Below, one piece after another: positions 42,907 through 51,942 of a stretch of DNA of 64,000 nucleotides; the stretch's first letter is position 1, and every line of letters starts with the position of its first letter. Made by a program: the position numbers and the translations under genes. Source of the DNA: Gemmatimonadaceae bacterium (GTDB lineage: Bacteria > Gemmatimonadota > Gemmatimonadetes > Gemmatimonadales > Gemmatimonadaceae); contig JACCWE010000156.1 in NCBI GenBank assembly GCA_013697785.1, positions 1 through 64,000 on the forward strand, read 5' to 3'. The notes beneath the pieces were generated by a model. It saw nothing but the letters and a program-made list of their open reading frames with translations, had not been told where the DNA came from and searched no databases.

Positions 42907-45900
42907 AGCTCTTCGATCTGCTGTCTGCGCAGCGGCGCTTCGTCTACCTCGCCGTCGCGCTCGCAAGCGGCGTCGGAATCTGGACCGCGCTCACACTGCC
43001 CTCGGCGATCTATCCCGAGCTTCTCTTCCCGCGCGTCACGGTCGTGGCAGAGGGCTCGTCGCTCGGTGCGCGAGAGGTCGTGTTCACGATCGCGCGACCC
43101 ATCGAGGAGGCAGTGACCAGCGTACAGGGCGTGCGCCGCGTCACCTCGCGATCGATTCGAGGGAGCACCGAGCTCCAGCTCTACTTCGATGAGCACGCGG
43201 ACATGCAGGTGGCGCTGCAGCAAACGCAGCAGCGCATCGCGCAAGCTCGAGATCTGCTTCCGGCGAACGTGCGCGTCCAGGTCGAGCGTCTCACGCCCTC
43301 CGTTTTCCCGATTCTCTCGTACAATCTCGAGGGCGGCGATCCCGCAACGCTGTACGACATCGCGCAATTCCAGCTCCGCCCCGAGCTCTCGCGCGTGCCC
43401 GGCGTGGGCCGTGTCGACGTGCAGGGCTCGGCGGTGCCCGAAGTCGAGGTCGTCGCCGAGCCGGCGAGGCTCGCTGCGGTTGGAATGAGCTACTCCGATG
43501 TCGCGCTGGAGATCGAGCACTCCCTGGCCGTCGACGCCGTGGGCCGGGTGACGCAGAGCTATTCGCAGTATCTCGTCGTCGCCGACCAGCAGATCCGTAC
43601 CCCCGATCGCGTCGCCGACATCGTCATCGGTACCGGGCTCCGCGTTCGCGACGTCGCCACCGTCTCGCTCGGCACAGCCGATCGTGTAAGCGTGATCGCA
43701 GGCGACGGGCGCCCGGCGGTGCTGCTCAACATCACGCGGCAGATCGGTGGCAACACCGTGGCGGTCGCCGACAGCATCGCGCACATCGCGGCGACCTTCG
43801 CAAAGACGCTTCCGCCGGGCGTGCGGCTGGTGCCCGTGTACGACCAGGCGTCGCTCGTGCGCGATGCGATCATCTCAGTGCGCGACGCAATGCTGATCGG
43901 CGCCGTGCTCGCCGTTCTCGTATTGCTGCTCTTCCTGCGGAATCTTCGCGTGACGGCGATCGCCGCGTCGTCGATTCCCATAACGCTGGCGATCACGGTT
44001 GGCGTGATGGCGCGATTGGGGCAGACGTTCAACCTCATGACACTCGGCGCGATGGCAATCGCCATCGGCCTCGTGATCGATGATGCGATCGTCATCACCG
44101 AGAACATCGTGCGCCACATGCGACTCACGCCGGACCGGCAGCTGGCAGTGCGGAGCGCGATGCAGGAGCTGCTCTGGCCGGTGACGACATCGACGCTCAC
44201 CACGGTCGTCGTCTTTGCCCCGCTTTCGCTGCTCACTGGTGTCGTCGGACAATTCTTTTCGGCGCTGTCGATCACGCTCAGCATTGCGGTGCTCGTCTCT
44301 CTCGTGCTCGCGCTCACGCTGATTCCGCTCATGGCCGAGTCGCTTCTGGCGGATGAGGACGACACGCGCGCAGGGAGCACGAGCCGCAGAATCGCGCACG
44401 CGCTCGACTCGTTCGCTGATCGCTACGAGCGCTCGCTCGCCGCCGCACTCGGCCACCCACGGACTCTGGTTGCCGCGGCGCTCGCGCTGCTGATCGTGGG
44501 CTTCCTCATGCAACGCGTCGTCGGCAGCGGCTTTCTTCCGGAGATGGACGAGGGTGCCTTTGTCGTCGACTTCTTCACACCGGGCGGAACTCCGCTCGCC
44601 GAGTCGGACAGACAGGTGAACATCGTAGAGCGCATCCTCGCGAATGAGCGCGAGGTTGCAGGAACGTCGCGCAGACTCGGCGCCGAGCTCGGACTCTTTG
44701 CGACGGAACAGAACAGGGGCGACATCGCCGTGCGACTCAAGCCCGCGCGCGACCGTGACCGGTCGAGCCAGGAGGTCATCGACGATGCGCGCGGCAAGAT
44801 CGCTCGCGCGGTGCCCAGGCTGCGCGTCGAGTTCGTCCAGATTCTCTCCGACGTCATCAACGACCTCGCCGGCGCAGCGAAGCCGGTCGAGATCAAGTTG
44901 TTCGGCTCACAGCTCGATACGCTGGAGCAGTACGCCGGAACGCTCGCGCCGAAACTGCAGGCGATCGACGGCGTCGAAGATCTGTACGACGGCGTGAGTG
45001 AGCCGGCGGCCGAGATGCGACTGACGGTGAATGGTGCCGAGGCGAGCAAGATCGGACTCGATCCGCAGGCGGTGGGCGCAGAGGTGAGCGGTGCGTTGCT
45101 CGGAGTGCACGCAGGCGAGCTGCGCCTCGAAGACCATGCGATCGACGTTCGGGTTCGGGCGCCGGATTCCTTTCGGGGCGACGCTGCGCGCCTCGATGTG
45201 ATCCCGATTCACGTGGCCGGCATGCACGCGACCGCTGCGCTCGCGTCCATCGCCTCGGTGACGCCGGCTGTGGGCCGCGCCGCGTTCCGGCGCGAGAATC
45301 AGCAGCAGATGATCGCCATCACTTCGGACGTCGGCACTCGCTCGCTCGGCGCAGTAATGGGCGACGTAAAAGCCGTGCTCGCGAAGAGCCCGCCGCCCGC
45401 CGGTGTGCGGGTGGAGATCGCCGGTCAGTACGCGAATCAGCAGTCGGCGTTCCGTGCGCTGATGATCGTGCTGCTGCTCGCCGCGGTGAGCGTCGTCGCA
45501 CTGATGCTCGTGCAGTTCCGCTCGTTCGTCGAGCCGCTCCTGATCGTGCTCGCGGCGCCAGTCTCGTTCGTCGGCGCGGTCGGATTGCTGTGGATTACCG
45601 GAACACAGCTCAACGTGTCCAGCCTGATGGGGCTGATCTTGCTCATAGGTCTCATCGTGAAAAACGGAATCATTCTGCTCGACTTCACGGAGCTCCGCAT
45701 GCGTGAGCAGGGCGAACCGCTGGAAGTTGCTATTCGCCACGCGGCGAAAGTACGGCTGCGACCGATTCTCATGACGACGCTGTGCACGCTCGCCGGACTC
45801 GTCCCACTCGCACTCGGACTCGGCGCCGGCAGTGAGCTTCAGAAGCCGCTCGCGATCGCGGTGATTGGCGGCCTGGCTCTTTCCACTCCAATCACTCTCT

Positions 45901-45977
45901 ATCTCGTGCCCACGCTTCTCGTTGCAATTCGCGGCCGCGACTTTCGCCGCACGATGACCACTCAGGCGGCAACGTGA
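42903..45977 (+). CDS. RND-superfamily efflux pump, inner-membrane subunit
   Basis: 1024 residues, twelve membrane segments in two halves with two large periplasmic loops. The proton-relay region reads MAIAIGLVIDDAIVITENI, and the second half has SLMGLILLIGLIVKNGIILLDF. An intact Asp-Asp pair in TM4 points to proton-driven export of drugs or hydrophobic compounds, not the heavy-metal subfamily, though distant homologues blur that line. GTG 42903 overlaps the adaptor stop. Confidence 0.92.
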   Translation: MKLFDLLSAQRRFVYLAVALASGVGIWTALTLPSAIYPELLFPRVTVVAEGSSLGAREVVFTIARPIEEAVTSVQGVRRVTSRSIRGSTELQLYFDEHADMQVALQQTQQRIAQARDLLPANVRVQVERLTPSVFPILSYNLEGGDPATLYDIAQFQLRPELSRVPGVGRVDVQGSAVPEVEVVAEPARLAAVGMSYSDVALEIEHSLAVDAVGRVTQSYSQYLVVADQQIRTPDRVADIVIGTGLRVRDVATVSLGTADRVSVIAGDGRPAVLLNITRQIGGNTVAVADSIAHIAATFAKTLPPGVRLVPVYDQASLVRDAIISVRDAMLIGAVLAVLVLLLFLRNLRVTAIAASSIPITLAITVGVMARLGQTFNLMTLGAMAIAIGLVIDDAIVITENIVRHMRLTPDRQLAVRSAMQELLWPVTTSTLTTVVVFAPLSLLTGVVGQFFSALSITLSIAVLVSLVLALTLIPLMAESLLADEDDTRAGSTSRRIAHALDSFADRYERSLAAALGHPRTLVAAALALLIVGFLMQRVVGSGFLPEMDEGAFVVDFFTPGGTPLAESDRQVNIVERILANEREVAGTSRRLGAELGLFATEQNRGDIAVRLKPARDRDRSSQEVIDDARGKIARAVPRLRVEFVQILSDVINDLAGAAKPVEIKLFGSQLDTLEQYAGTLAPKLQAIDGVEDLYDGVSEPAAEMRLTVNGAEASKIGLDPQAVGAEVSGALLGVHAGELRLEDHAIDVRVRAPDSFRGDAARLDVIPIHVAGMHATAALASIASVTPAVGRAAFRRENQQQMIAITSDVGTRSLGAVMGDVKAVLAKSPPPAGVRVEIAGQYANQQSAFRALMIVLLLAAVSVVALMLVQFRSFVEPLLIVLAAPVSFVGAVGLLWITGTQLNVSSLMGLILLIGLIVKNGIILLDFTELRMREQGEPLEVAIRHAAKVRLRPILMTTLCTLAGLVPLALGLGAGSELQKPLAIAVIGGLALSTPITLYLVPTLLVAIRGRDFRRTMTTQAAT

Positions 45978-46840
45978 AAGCGGGGCTGCGATATCGCGCC
46001 GTCATCGCTATGGCCGGCGCACTCCTGGCTCTCGCGCCCTGCGCCCTTCGAGCGCAGGTGGCTTCCACGCGACCAGTCAACGCCGATTCCCTTCACCGCC
46101 CACGACTCTTCACTCGCGCCGATCCGTACATCCTCGGCGCCTTCCTCGTTGGCGCCGCTGCGCTCCGCCCCTTCGACTCGCAGATCGCAAACGAGATCCG
46201 CGAGCCCGAGGCCCAGCTCAATCGCACTGCGTCGCACGCAGCGAAGACCTTCAACTTTCTCGGCAGCCCGGGGACGCTCGTCGCGGGAGTGACGATGTAC
46301 GGCGTCGGCAGAATCGGCCACTTCGATCGCGTCGCGGATCTCGGGCTGCACAGCACCGAGGCGATCGTCGTGAGCTCGGGGATCACCTACGTCATCAAGG
46401 GGCTCGCCGGGCGCGAGCGGCCGAGCCACGCGGGCGTGAACGATCCCGACGACTTCCGCTTCGGCGGCGGCTTCGCGAAGGGCAGCAGTTCCTCCTTTCC
46501 GTCGGGTCATGCGACGGCCGCCTTCGCGATGGCGACCGTAGTCACGCTCGAGACGCATCGCTGGTGGCCGAAGTCCACCTGGTTCATAGCGCCGGTCATG
46601 TTCGGTGGAGCGTCGATGGTCGGCCTCGCACGCCTGTATACGAATGCGCACTGGGCCAGCGACGTGATCATGGGCGCCGGCATCGGCACGCTCACCGGGC
46701 TCAAGGTATTCCGCTACAACCATGTCACCAGCGCGAACAATCGCGCGAACCGCTGGCTGTTGAGGGCGGTGCCGAGCGTGTCGCCGAGCATCGAGGGGCG
46801 CGGCGCGACGCTGAGCTGGAGCTTCGCCGCGCCGCGCTGA
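45974..46840 (+). CDS. PAP2-family phosphatase
   Basis: 288 residues. Signal peptide, several membrane segments and the three PAP2 motifs: KGLAGRERPS, PSGHATAAFA and RLYTNAHWASDV. It would remove phosphate from lipid or isoprenoid phosphates at the periplasmic face. GTG 45974 overlaps the pump stop, tying it to the efflux operon; an envelope-lipid remodelling role in the same response is inferred. Confidence 0.9.
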   Translation: MKAGLRYRAVIAMAGALLALAPCALRAQVASTRPVNADSLHRPRLFTRADPYILGAFLVGAAALRPFDSQIANEIREPEAQLNRTASHAAKTFNFLGSPGTLVAGVTMYGVGRIGHFDRVADLGLHSTEAIVVSSGITYVIKGLAGRERPSHAGVNDPDDFRFGGGFAKGSSSSFPSGHATAAFAMATVVTLETHRWWPKSTWFIAPVMFGGASMVGLARLYTNAHWASDVIMGAGIGTLTGLKVFRYNHVTSANNRANRWLLRAVPSVSPSIEGRGATLSWSFAAPR

Positions 46841-46843
46841 CCG

Positions 46844-47854
46844 CTAGCGAGCGGGGCTCGTGCCTCGCTCGCTGTCGAGGTGCTTCATGAGGGGCACTGG
46901 ATATCGAGCGCCCCTTGCGGCGCTCGCAGGCACCGCGCGCTCGATGCGCGCGAGCTCCTCGCTCGTGAGTGAGATGTCGAGTGCGCCGAGCGCCTCCGCG
47001 AGTTGCACGCGGGTGCGCGAGCCCAGCAGCGGGAGAATGTCATCGCCCTGTGCGGCCACCCAGGCGATCGCGAGCTGCGCGACGGTCGCTCCCTTCTCGT
47101 TCGCGATCGTGCGGAGCGCCTCGACGAGCGCGAGGTTGTGCGCGACGTTCTCGGCAGAAAAGCGCGGATAGTTCACGCGCAGGTCTCCCGCGGCCGGACG
47201 CTCCCCCGTCCACCGCCCGCTGAGCAGTCCGCGCGACAGTATTCCGTAGGCGGTGATGCTGATCCCGAGCTCGCGCGTGGCCGGAAGTATCGTGCTCTCG
47301 ATGGCGCGCGAGATGAGCGAGTACTCGATCTGCATGTCGGCAATTGCGTGCACGGCATGCGCGCGACGCACCGTATCGGCGCTCGCCTCCGAGAGGCCGA
47401 TGTGACGCACGTATCCCTTCGCGATCATGTCGGCGATGGCTCCCACCGTCTCCTCGATGGGGACATTCGGATCGACCCGCGACAATCGGTAGACGTCGAT
47501 GTACTCGGTGCCGAGGCGGCGAAGCGAGTACGCGAGGAAATTCTTCACCGCATTCGGCCGTCCATCGTAGCCGACGAAGGCGCCGGCGGGATCCCGGAGG
47601 GCGCCGAACTTCACGCTGAGCACTACCTTGCTCCGGTCGCGCCCCGCAAGGGCATCGCGGATGAGCAGTTCGTTCGCTCCCATCGCGTAGAAGTCGCCCG
47701 TATCGAAGAGCGTGATCCCCGCATCGAGCGCGGCGTGGATGGTCGCGATCCCCTCGTCGCGATCGGAGGGGCCGTAAACGTCGGACAGCGCCATACAGCC
47801 GAGACCAAGCGCCGAGACTACGGGACCTGTGGAACCAAGCTGACGTGTGCGCAT
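46844..47854 (-). CDS. Aldo/keto reductase-family protein with altered catalytic histidine
   Basis: 336 residues. The TIM barrel binds NADPH through the C-terminal LLGSRTRVQLAEALGAL. Tetrad residues Asp51 (LFDTGDFY), Tyr56 and Lys82 (LSVKFG) are present. In the strand usually ending DLYxLHRxDP the sequence is DVYRLSRVDP, so the catalytic histidine position is Ser125. Activity may be reduced or specialised. ATG 47854; it diverges from the SDR gene. Confidence 0.85.
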   Translation of the reverse strand: MRTRQLGSTGPVVSALGLGCMALSDVYGPSDRDEGIATIHAALDAGITLFDTGDFYAMGANELLIRDALAGRDRSKVVLSVKFGALRDPAGAFVGYDGRPNAVKNFLAYSLRRLGTEYIDVYRLSRVDPNVPIEETVGAIADMIAKGYVRHIGLSEASADTVRRAHAVHAIADMQIEYSLISRAIESTILPATRELGISITAYGILSRGLLSGRWTGERPAAGDLRVNYPRFSAENVAHNLALVEALRTIANEKGATVAQLAIAWVAAQGDDILPLLGSRTRVQLAEALGALDISLTSEELARIERAVPASAARGARYPVPLMKHLDSERGTSPAR

Positions 47855-47917
47855 GTTGTATCTGGGTGCGGATGTATGATGCACGGAAGGGCTGGGTCCA
47901 TCTTCGAGGGAGCACGA

Positions 47918-48712
47918 ATGCAAGAGAATAGCTCACGGCCACTCGCGCTCGTCACGGGAGCATCGAGCGGGATCGGCTCCGATCTCGCACGCGAGCTCGC
48001 GCGCCACGGTCACGATGTCATCATAACCGCACGTCGCGCGCCGGAGCTCGATGCGCTGGCCACCGAGCTCCGCACGCTCGGTGCGAGGGCCACGGTCATC
48101 ACGAAGGATCTGAGCGTGCCGGGCGCCGCGCGCGAGCTCGCTGCGCAGCTGGAGGCTGCCGGCACGCAGCTCGACGTCCTCGTCAACAACGCCGGCTTCG
48201 GCGATGTGGGCGCCTTCGTAGCCGAGGATTCCGATCGCATCGATGCGATGCTCCAGCTCAACATCGCCGCGCTCACGGCGCTCACCCGCGCGATCGCGCC
48301 AGGGATGGTGGCACGGAAACGGGGGCGAATCATGTTCGTGGCATCGATCGCGGCGTATCAGCCCGGCCCCAACATGGCGACGTACTGCGCCACGAAGGCG
48401 TACGTGCTGAGCCTCGGCGAAGCGATCGCGCAGGAGCTGCGTGGCACGGGGGTGACGCTCACTGTGCTCTGTCCTGGCGCGACGCACACCGGATTCGCCG
48501 CCGAGTCCGGAGCAGAAAAGCTGCCGCTGTTCAGCAGCAGTCTGATCCCGAAGATGACGTCGGCGGCGGTCGCAAGCGCCGGCTATCAGGCGATGATTAA
48601 GGGGAAACCGGTGGTGATCACCGGACTCATGAACAAGGTCGTAGCTTTCTCGGGGCAGGTATTCCCGCGCTCGATCATTTTCCCGGCGGCAAAGCTGATG
48701 CTTGGTGAATAG
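47918..48712 (+). CDS. Short-chain dehydrogenase/reductase
   Basis: 264 residues, classical SDR. Cofactor motif TGASSGIG near the N-terminus, NNAG, catalytic Ser in MFVASIAAY, Tyr and Lys in YCATKAYVLSLGE. NADPH is likely from ARRAPELD. ATG 47918 has AGGGAG upstream; the frame extends further but overlaps the divergent gene. C-terminal residues after 195 carry a hydrophobic helix. Substrate unknown. Confidence 0.9.
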   Translation: MQENSSRPLALVTGASSGIGSDLARELARHGHDVIITARRAPELDALATELRTLGARATVITKDLSVPGAARELAAQLEAAGTQLDVLVNNAGFGDVGAFVAEDSDRIDAMLQLNIAALTALTRAIAPGMVARKRGRIMFVASIAAYQPGPNMATYCATKAYVLSLGEAIAQELRGTGVTLTVLCPGATHTGFAAESGAEKLPLFSSSLIPKMTSAAVASAGYQAMIKGKPVVITGLMNKVVAFSGQVFPRSIIFPAAKLMLGE

Positions 48713-48770
48713 GGAGAGTGACGCGATCGGGCGGCCGCCCGTGATTCCGTCGACCGCGCGTACGAGCGCG

Positions 48771-48793
48771 ATGATACGCCGGCTTCGTATCAT
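48771..48793. terminator. Hairpin between convergent genes
   Basis: ATGATACG (48771-48778) and CGTATCAT (48786-48793) form an 8-bp perfect stem with a 7-nt loop between the SDR and the Rieske-oxidoreductase genes. No T-run. Possibly a bidirectional RNA end signal. Confidence 0.35.
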
Positions 48794-48853
48794 GGGCGCC
48801 CGGAGGAGAGCGAGGCGCTCACCGCCGAGCTACGGCGCGCTCTGCAAGAGTAG

Positions 48854-50419
48854 CTACTCGACGGTGAGCTCCTTCATCGCCTTCGCATCGTCGATCTCGA
48901 GCGCACGCTCCGCCTCGAGACATGCCAGATCGCGCCCGATCGAGGCGAAGGCAACAGTTTTTCCTTTCTCCGTGTAAGCGACGATCGCATCGTTCTTCGC
49001 GATGTCTCCACCCACCGCGATGCTTTCGATCTTCGACGCGTGGCCGACGTAGCGTATCTCCTTGTCGAAGTGCACGCTCCAGAAGAACGGGATGTCGTCG
49101 TACGCTTCTCGCGCGCCGAGCATATTGCGAGCGGCGTACTGACCCTGTCGCTCGGCGACGACGAAGTGCTCCACGCGGATGCGGTCGCCGGCTCGATAGG
49201 GGAAGCTCGCGATGTCCCCCGCTGCGAAGATGCCGGGCACGCTCGACTCGAGCATCTCATCGACCACCACGCCGTTGTCGACCGCGAGTCCCATCTGCTT
49301 CGCGAGGTCGAGTGCCGGCCGCACGCCGATGCCGACGACGACGATGTCGGCCGGGAGCTTCGTGCCATCGTCCAGGGTCACGTCGCTCGCTCCGATCGCC
49401 GCCACGGATTTCTCGAGCGAGAACTTCACGCCCTTGCTCTCGTGCAGCGACTTGATGTGCGCGCCGAGCTCGGCGCCGAAGACCTTGACGAACGGCACTG
49501 CGTCAGGGGCGACGACGTTCACGTCGAGGCCGCGCGTGCGCAGCGAGGCCGCCGCCTCGAGTCCGATGAAGCTCGCGCCAATCACCACCACGCGCTTCGC
49601 CGCGCCCGCAGCGGCGATGATCGCCTGGCTGTCGGCGAGCGTGCGCAAATAGAAGACATGTTTCTGATCCGCGCCCGGCACGCTGAGCCGAATCGGATCG
49701 GCGCCGGTCGCGAGCAGGAGGCGATCGTAATCGTGCGCGTCGCCGCTTTCGAGCGTCGCGCGCCGCGCCTCGACGTCGATTTCCCTCACGCGCGAAGACG
49801 TGAGCAGCTCGATGTCGTGGCGCTTGTAGAAGTTTGCCGAGTGGAACGGCAGCCATGATTCTTCGGCGGTGCCGGCGAGATAGTCCTTCGAGAGATTGGG
49901 CCGATCGTACGGACCGGATGGATCGGCGCCGAGCATGACGATCGATCCGGGGAAGCCTTTTCGCCGGAGCATCTCCGCGGCTGCATTCCCCGCGACGGCT
50001 GCGCCGACGATGACGACGCGTTTTACGTTCTCGGGAATTGTCGACAATGGTTTCATGGATGTCGAACCATCCGCGATCTTTATTTCCTTCGTGACGAAGA
50101 CCATGTCGCCGCGGTGCTCGACCTCCCATCGCGACACGGGGCTCAGGGCGGGCGCCTTGAGCGCCTCGCCGGTGCGAAGGCTGAAGCACGCGTGATGCCA
50201 CGGACAGCGCACGGTATCGCCGACGATCAGCCCTTCGCCGAGTGGTCCGCTGTAATGCGTGCAGGTGGCGCCGATCGCGAAGATCTCGCTGCCGCTGCGC
50301 GAGAGCAGCACTGCCTGTCCTAGTGCATGTCCCACGAGCATCCCGCCATCGGGGATGCTCGAGATCGACACGCCGGATGCGAGATCGGGACCCTTCAGCT
50401 CCTGTTCGCCACTCATCAT
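48854..50419 (-). CDS. Rieske-domain FAD-dependent oxidoreductase (AIF/ferredoxin-reductase type)
   Basis: 521 residues. The N-terminal Rieske [2Fe-2S] domain has CTHYSGPL and CPWHHACF. It is followed by a two-dinucleotide flavoprotein: FAD motif VVIVGAAVAGNAAAEMLRR, NAD motif VVVIGASFIGLEAAASL and the late GIFAAGDIAS. It passes electrons from NAD(P)H to an unknown acceptor, like ferredoxin reductases of dioxygenase systems, but no partner is encoded nearby. ATG 50419 is the first good start. Confidence 0.92.
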   Translation of the reverse strand: MMSGEQELKGPDLASGVSISSIPDGGMLVGHALGQAVLLSRSGSEIFAIGATCTHYSGPLGEGLIVGDTVRCPWHHACFSLRTGEALKAPALSPVSRWEVEHRGDMVFVTKEIKIADGSTSMKPLSTIPENVKRVVIVGAAVAGNAAAEMLRRKGFPGSIVMLGADPSGPYDRPNLSKDYLAGTAEESWLPFHSANFYKRHDIELLTSSRVREIDVEARRATLESGDAHDYDRLLLATGADPIRLSVPGADQKHVFYLRTLADSQAIIAAAGAAKRVVVIGASFIGLEAAASLRTRGLDVNVVAPDAVPFVKVFGAELGAHIKSLHESKGVKFSLEKSVAAIGASDVTLDDGTKLPADIVVVGIGVRPALDLAKQMGLAVDNGVVVDEMLESSVPGIFAAGDIASFPYRAGDRIRVEHFVVAERQGQYAARNMLGAREAYDDIPFFWSVHFDKEIRYVGHASKIESIAVGGDIAKNDAIVAYTEKGKTVAFASIGRDLACLEAERALEIDDAKAMKELTVE

Positions 50420-50475
50420 CTACTCTCGTGTTACGGTTAGGTACGGCTCGGCAACGCGATTCGGCGGGCTCTTTC

Positions 50476-50490
50476 TTGCTTAGAAAGCAA
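50476..50490. promoter_or_regulatory. Inverted repeat in the gap between divergent genes
   Basis: TTGCTT-AGA-AAGCAA is a 15-bp perfect dyad lying 57 bp upstream of the Rieske oxidoreductase start and 30 bp before the small hydrophilic gene. A candidate operator for either; no regulator is adjacent. Confidence 0.4.
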
Positions 50491-50520
50491 CGTCACTAAC
50501 CCTAATTCCGACAGGTGCGC

Positions 50521-50706
50521 ATGTCCAAGCAGCGTCACGACCCGCATAGCGGTCACGATCATATCGAAGGACAGCAGGGTCAGAAGAGTAATTCGGAAAT
50601 CGACAAGCTCCGAATCAAGGAAGAGGAGAAGAATCCGAAGGTGCCCGGCGAAGACAAGGGCGAAGATGGGCGCCCGCACAAGCCGCAGAAAAACGACCAC
50701 GGCTGA
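50521..50706 (+). CDS. Small highly charged protein of unknown function
   Basis: 61 residues with no hydrophobic segment: His/Gln-rich N-terminus (DPHSGHDHIEGQQGQ), Lys/Glu-rich middle (DKLRIKEEEKNPKVPGED) and a Pro/Lys/His-rich tail. ATG 50521 has an AGG upstream; GTG 50515 is possible. Unlike chance frames here it is low in Ala/Arg, so I judge it real and intrinsically disordered. It ends 11 bp from a convergent gene. Confidence 0.6.
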   Translation: MSKQRHDPHSGHDHIEGQQGQKSNSEIDKLRIKEEEKNPKVPGEDKGEDGRPHKPQKNDHG

Positions 50707-50717
50707 CCGGCGACGCG

Positions 50718-51803
50718 CTACCGCCGTGCGAGCCAGCGCATTTCCTGTGCGACGGCCCGCGCTGCGGTGCGGCCGATCAGTATCAACGGCGAGCCGCCGC
50801 CGAACGCCGCGGTGATCGCCCAGAGCGCGCGCATCGAGAATGGAAAATGATCGTCGATGGCGATGATCTCTTCCCACTGCTCGGGCGCGAATTTCGATTT
50901 GAAGCGATCGAGTCCGTCGAAGTCGTAGAAGCGTCGACCATGCGCGCGCACCCAGCGCAGCACGAGCCGCAGCCAGCTCGGCACTCCCGGATCGGTGATG
51001 CTCGAGTGGCGTGAAAGCGGTGCGAGTCCGAGCGTCACGTATTCTGCGCCATCGTTCGCGAGCTCGTGCATCGCCGCGTCGACGAGGAGCTCCGACGTCC
51101 CGTTCGGTGAGCCGGCGCCGCGCACGATTTGTTCGATGAGCCACCCGCGCCGCGCGGGAACGGGCGATGCCACGAGATACGCCACCGGCGCGCCCGCGCG
51201 CGCGGCGACATAAATGCGGCGGTCGATCGTGAGCGCAATGGTGTCCGTCTCGATGAGAAAGTGAAGTGGAGGGAGTCCGAGCGTCTGCAGCCATTGGCGC
51301 AGGAGCCTCTCGAGCTCGGGATTGTTCTGCGCGCGGGACGCACTCCATTGCGAGACAGTCACCCCCTTGTTCCGCGCGCGATTGAGCTGCGCACGCAGCG
51401 ATGCGCGCCGCGCGACGACGCCACTCCACCGGCGCGGATCCCAGCTGGGCTGCGCGCCGAGGCCGACCATGCCCGAGCGGGCCGAGTTGCCCGTTGCGCG
51501 CGCAATGATCGTCGCTTCGAGTCGCGCGCCCGCACCGAAGTAGCAGACGCGGTCGTGCGCGGCGCGCGCATCCGCCGCGAACTCGGCAAGCACATCGGCG
51601 AGGCGGTCGGGGGCGCACACCGGCGCGCCGGCGACGACCCGAATGCCGTTGCGGCGTACGTAGCGGATCACGGCGTCGCCGCGAGTGGAGAACCAGAGCG
51701 CGATCCCGCGATTGAGGATTTGGTACGCGGTGGCGTTCCAGCCGTGGCGGAGCACGAGCTCGCGCGCGCGCGCGGCGGTCTCATCGATCGGCGGCTCTCC
51801 CAT
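50718..51803 (-). CDS. DUF2156/MprF-like aminoacyltransferase domain protein
   Basis: 361 residues from ATG 51803. GNAT-like features: WFSTRGDAVIRYVRRNGIRVVAGAPVC, the internal LRAQLNRARNKGV, DAAMHELANDGAEYVTLGLAPL and the closing FYDFDGLDRFKSKF, as in the soluble domain of phosphatidylglycerol lysyltransferases. Multi-pass membrane domain absent, only a short C-terminal hydrophobic patch. It may aminoacylate a lipid or small molecule; substrate unknown. Confidence 0.75.
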   Translation of the reverse strand: MGEPPIDETAARARELVLRHGWNATAYQILNRGIALWFSTRGDAVIRYVRRNGIRVVAGAPVCAPDRLADVLAEFAADARAAHDRVCYFGAGARLEATIIARATGNSARSGMVGLGAQPSWDPRRWSGVVARRASLRAQLNRARNKGVTVSQWSASRAQNNPELERLLRQWLQTLGLPPLHFLIETDTIALTIDRRIYVAARAGAPVAYLVASPVPARRGWLIEQIVRGAGSPNGTSELLVDAAMHELANDGAEYVTLGLAPLSRHSSITDPGVPSWLRLVLRWVRAHGRRFYDFDGLDRFKSKFAPEQWEEIIAIDDHFPFSMRALWAITAAFGGGSPLILIGRTAARAVAQEMRWLARR

Positions 51804-51942
51804 GCGCGAAAAGCTAAGGCCCGAGCCGCGTGACTCGGCGCATTGACGCAGCAAGGATGGGCACGGCCCAGCTCATTCGGCAGCGGTCTCACTAAGATTC
51901 GATTGTGTAGTCTTGGACAGAAACCGGGAGCGGGGAGCGGAG

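Noticed and set aside
46844-47854. Calling the aldo/keto reductase a pseudogene
   Set aside because: The frame is intact and all other conserved segments are present; only the histidine position differs.
47003-47917. A 305-residue N-terminal extension of the SDR
   Set aside because: It lies antisense to the aldo/keto reductase gene; the SDR fold and a good ribosome-binding site begin at 47918.
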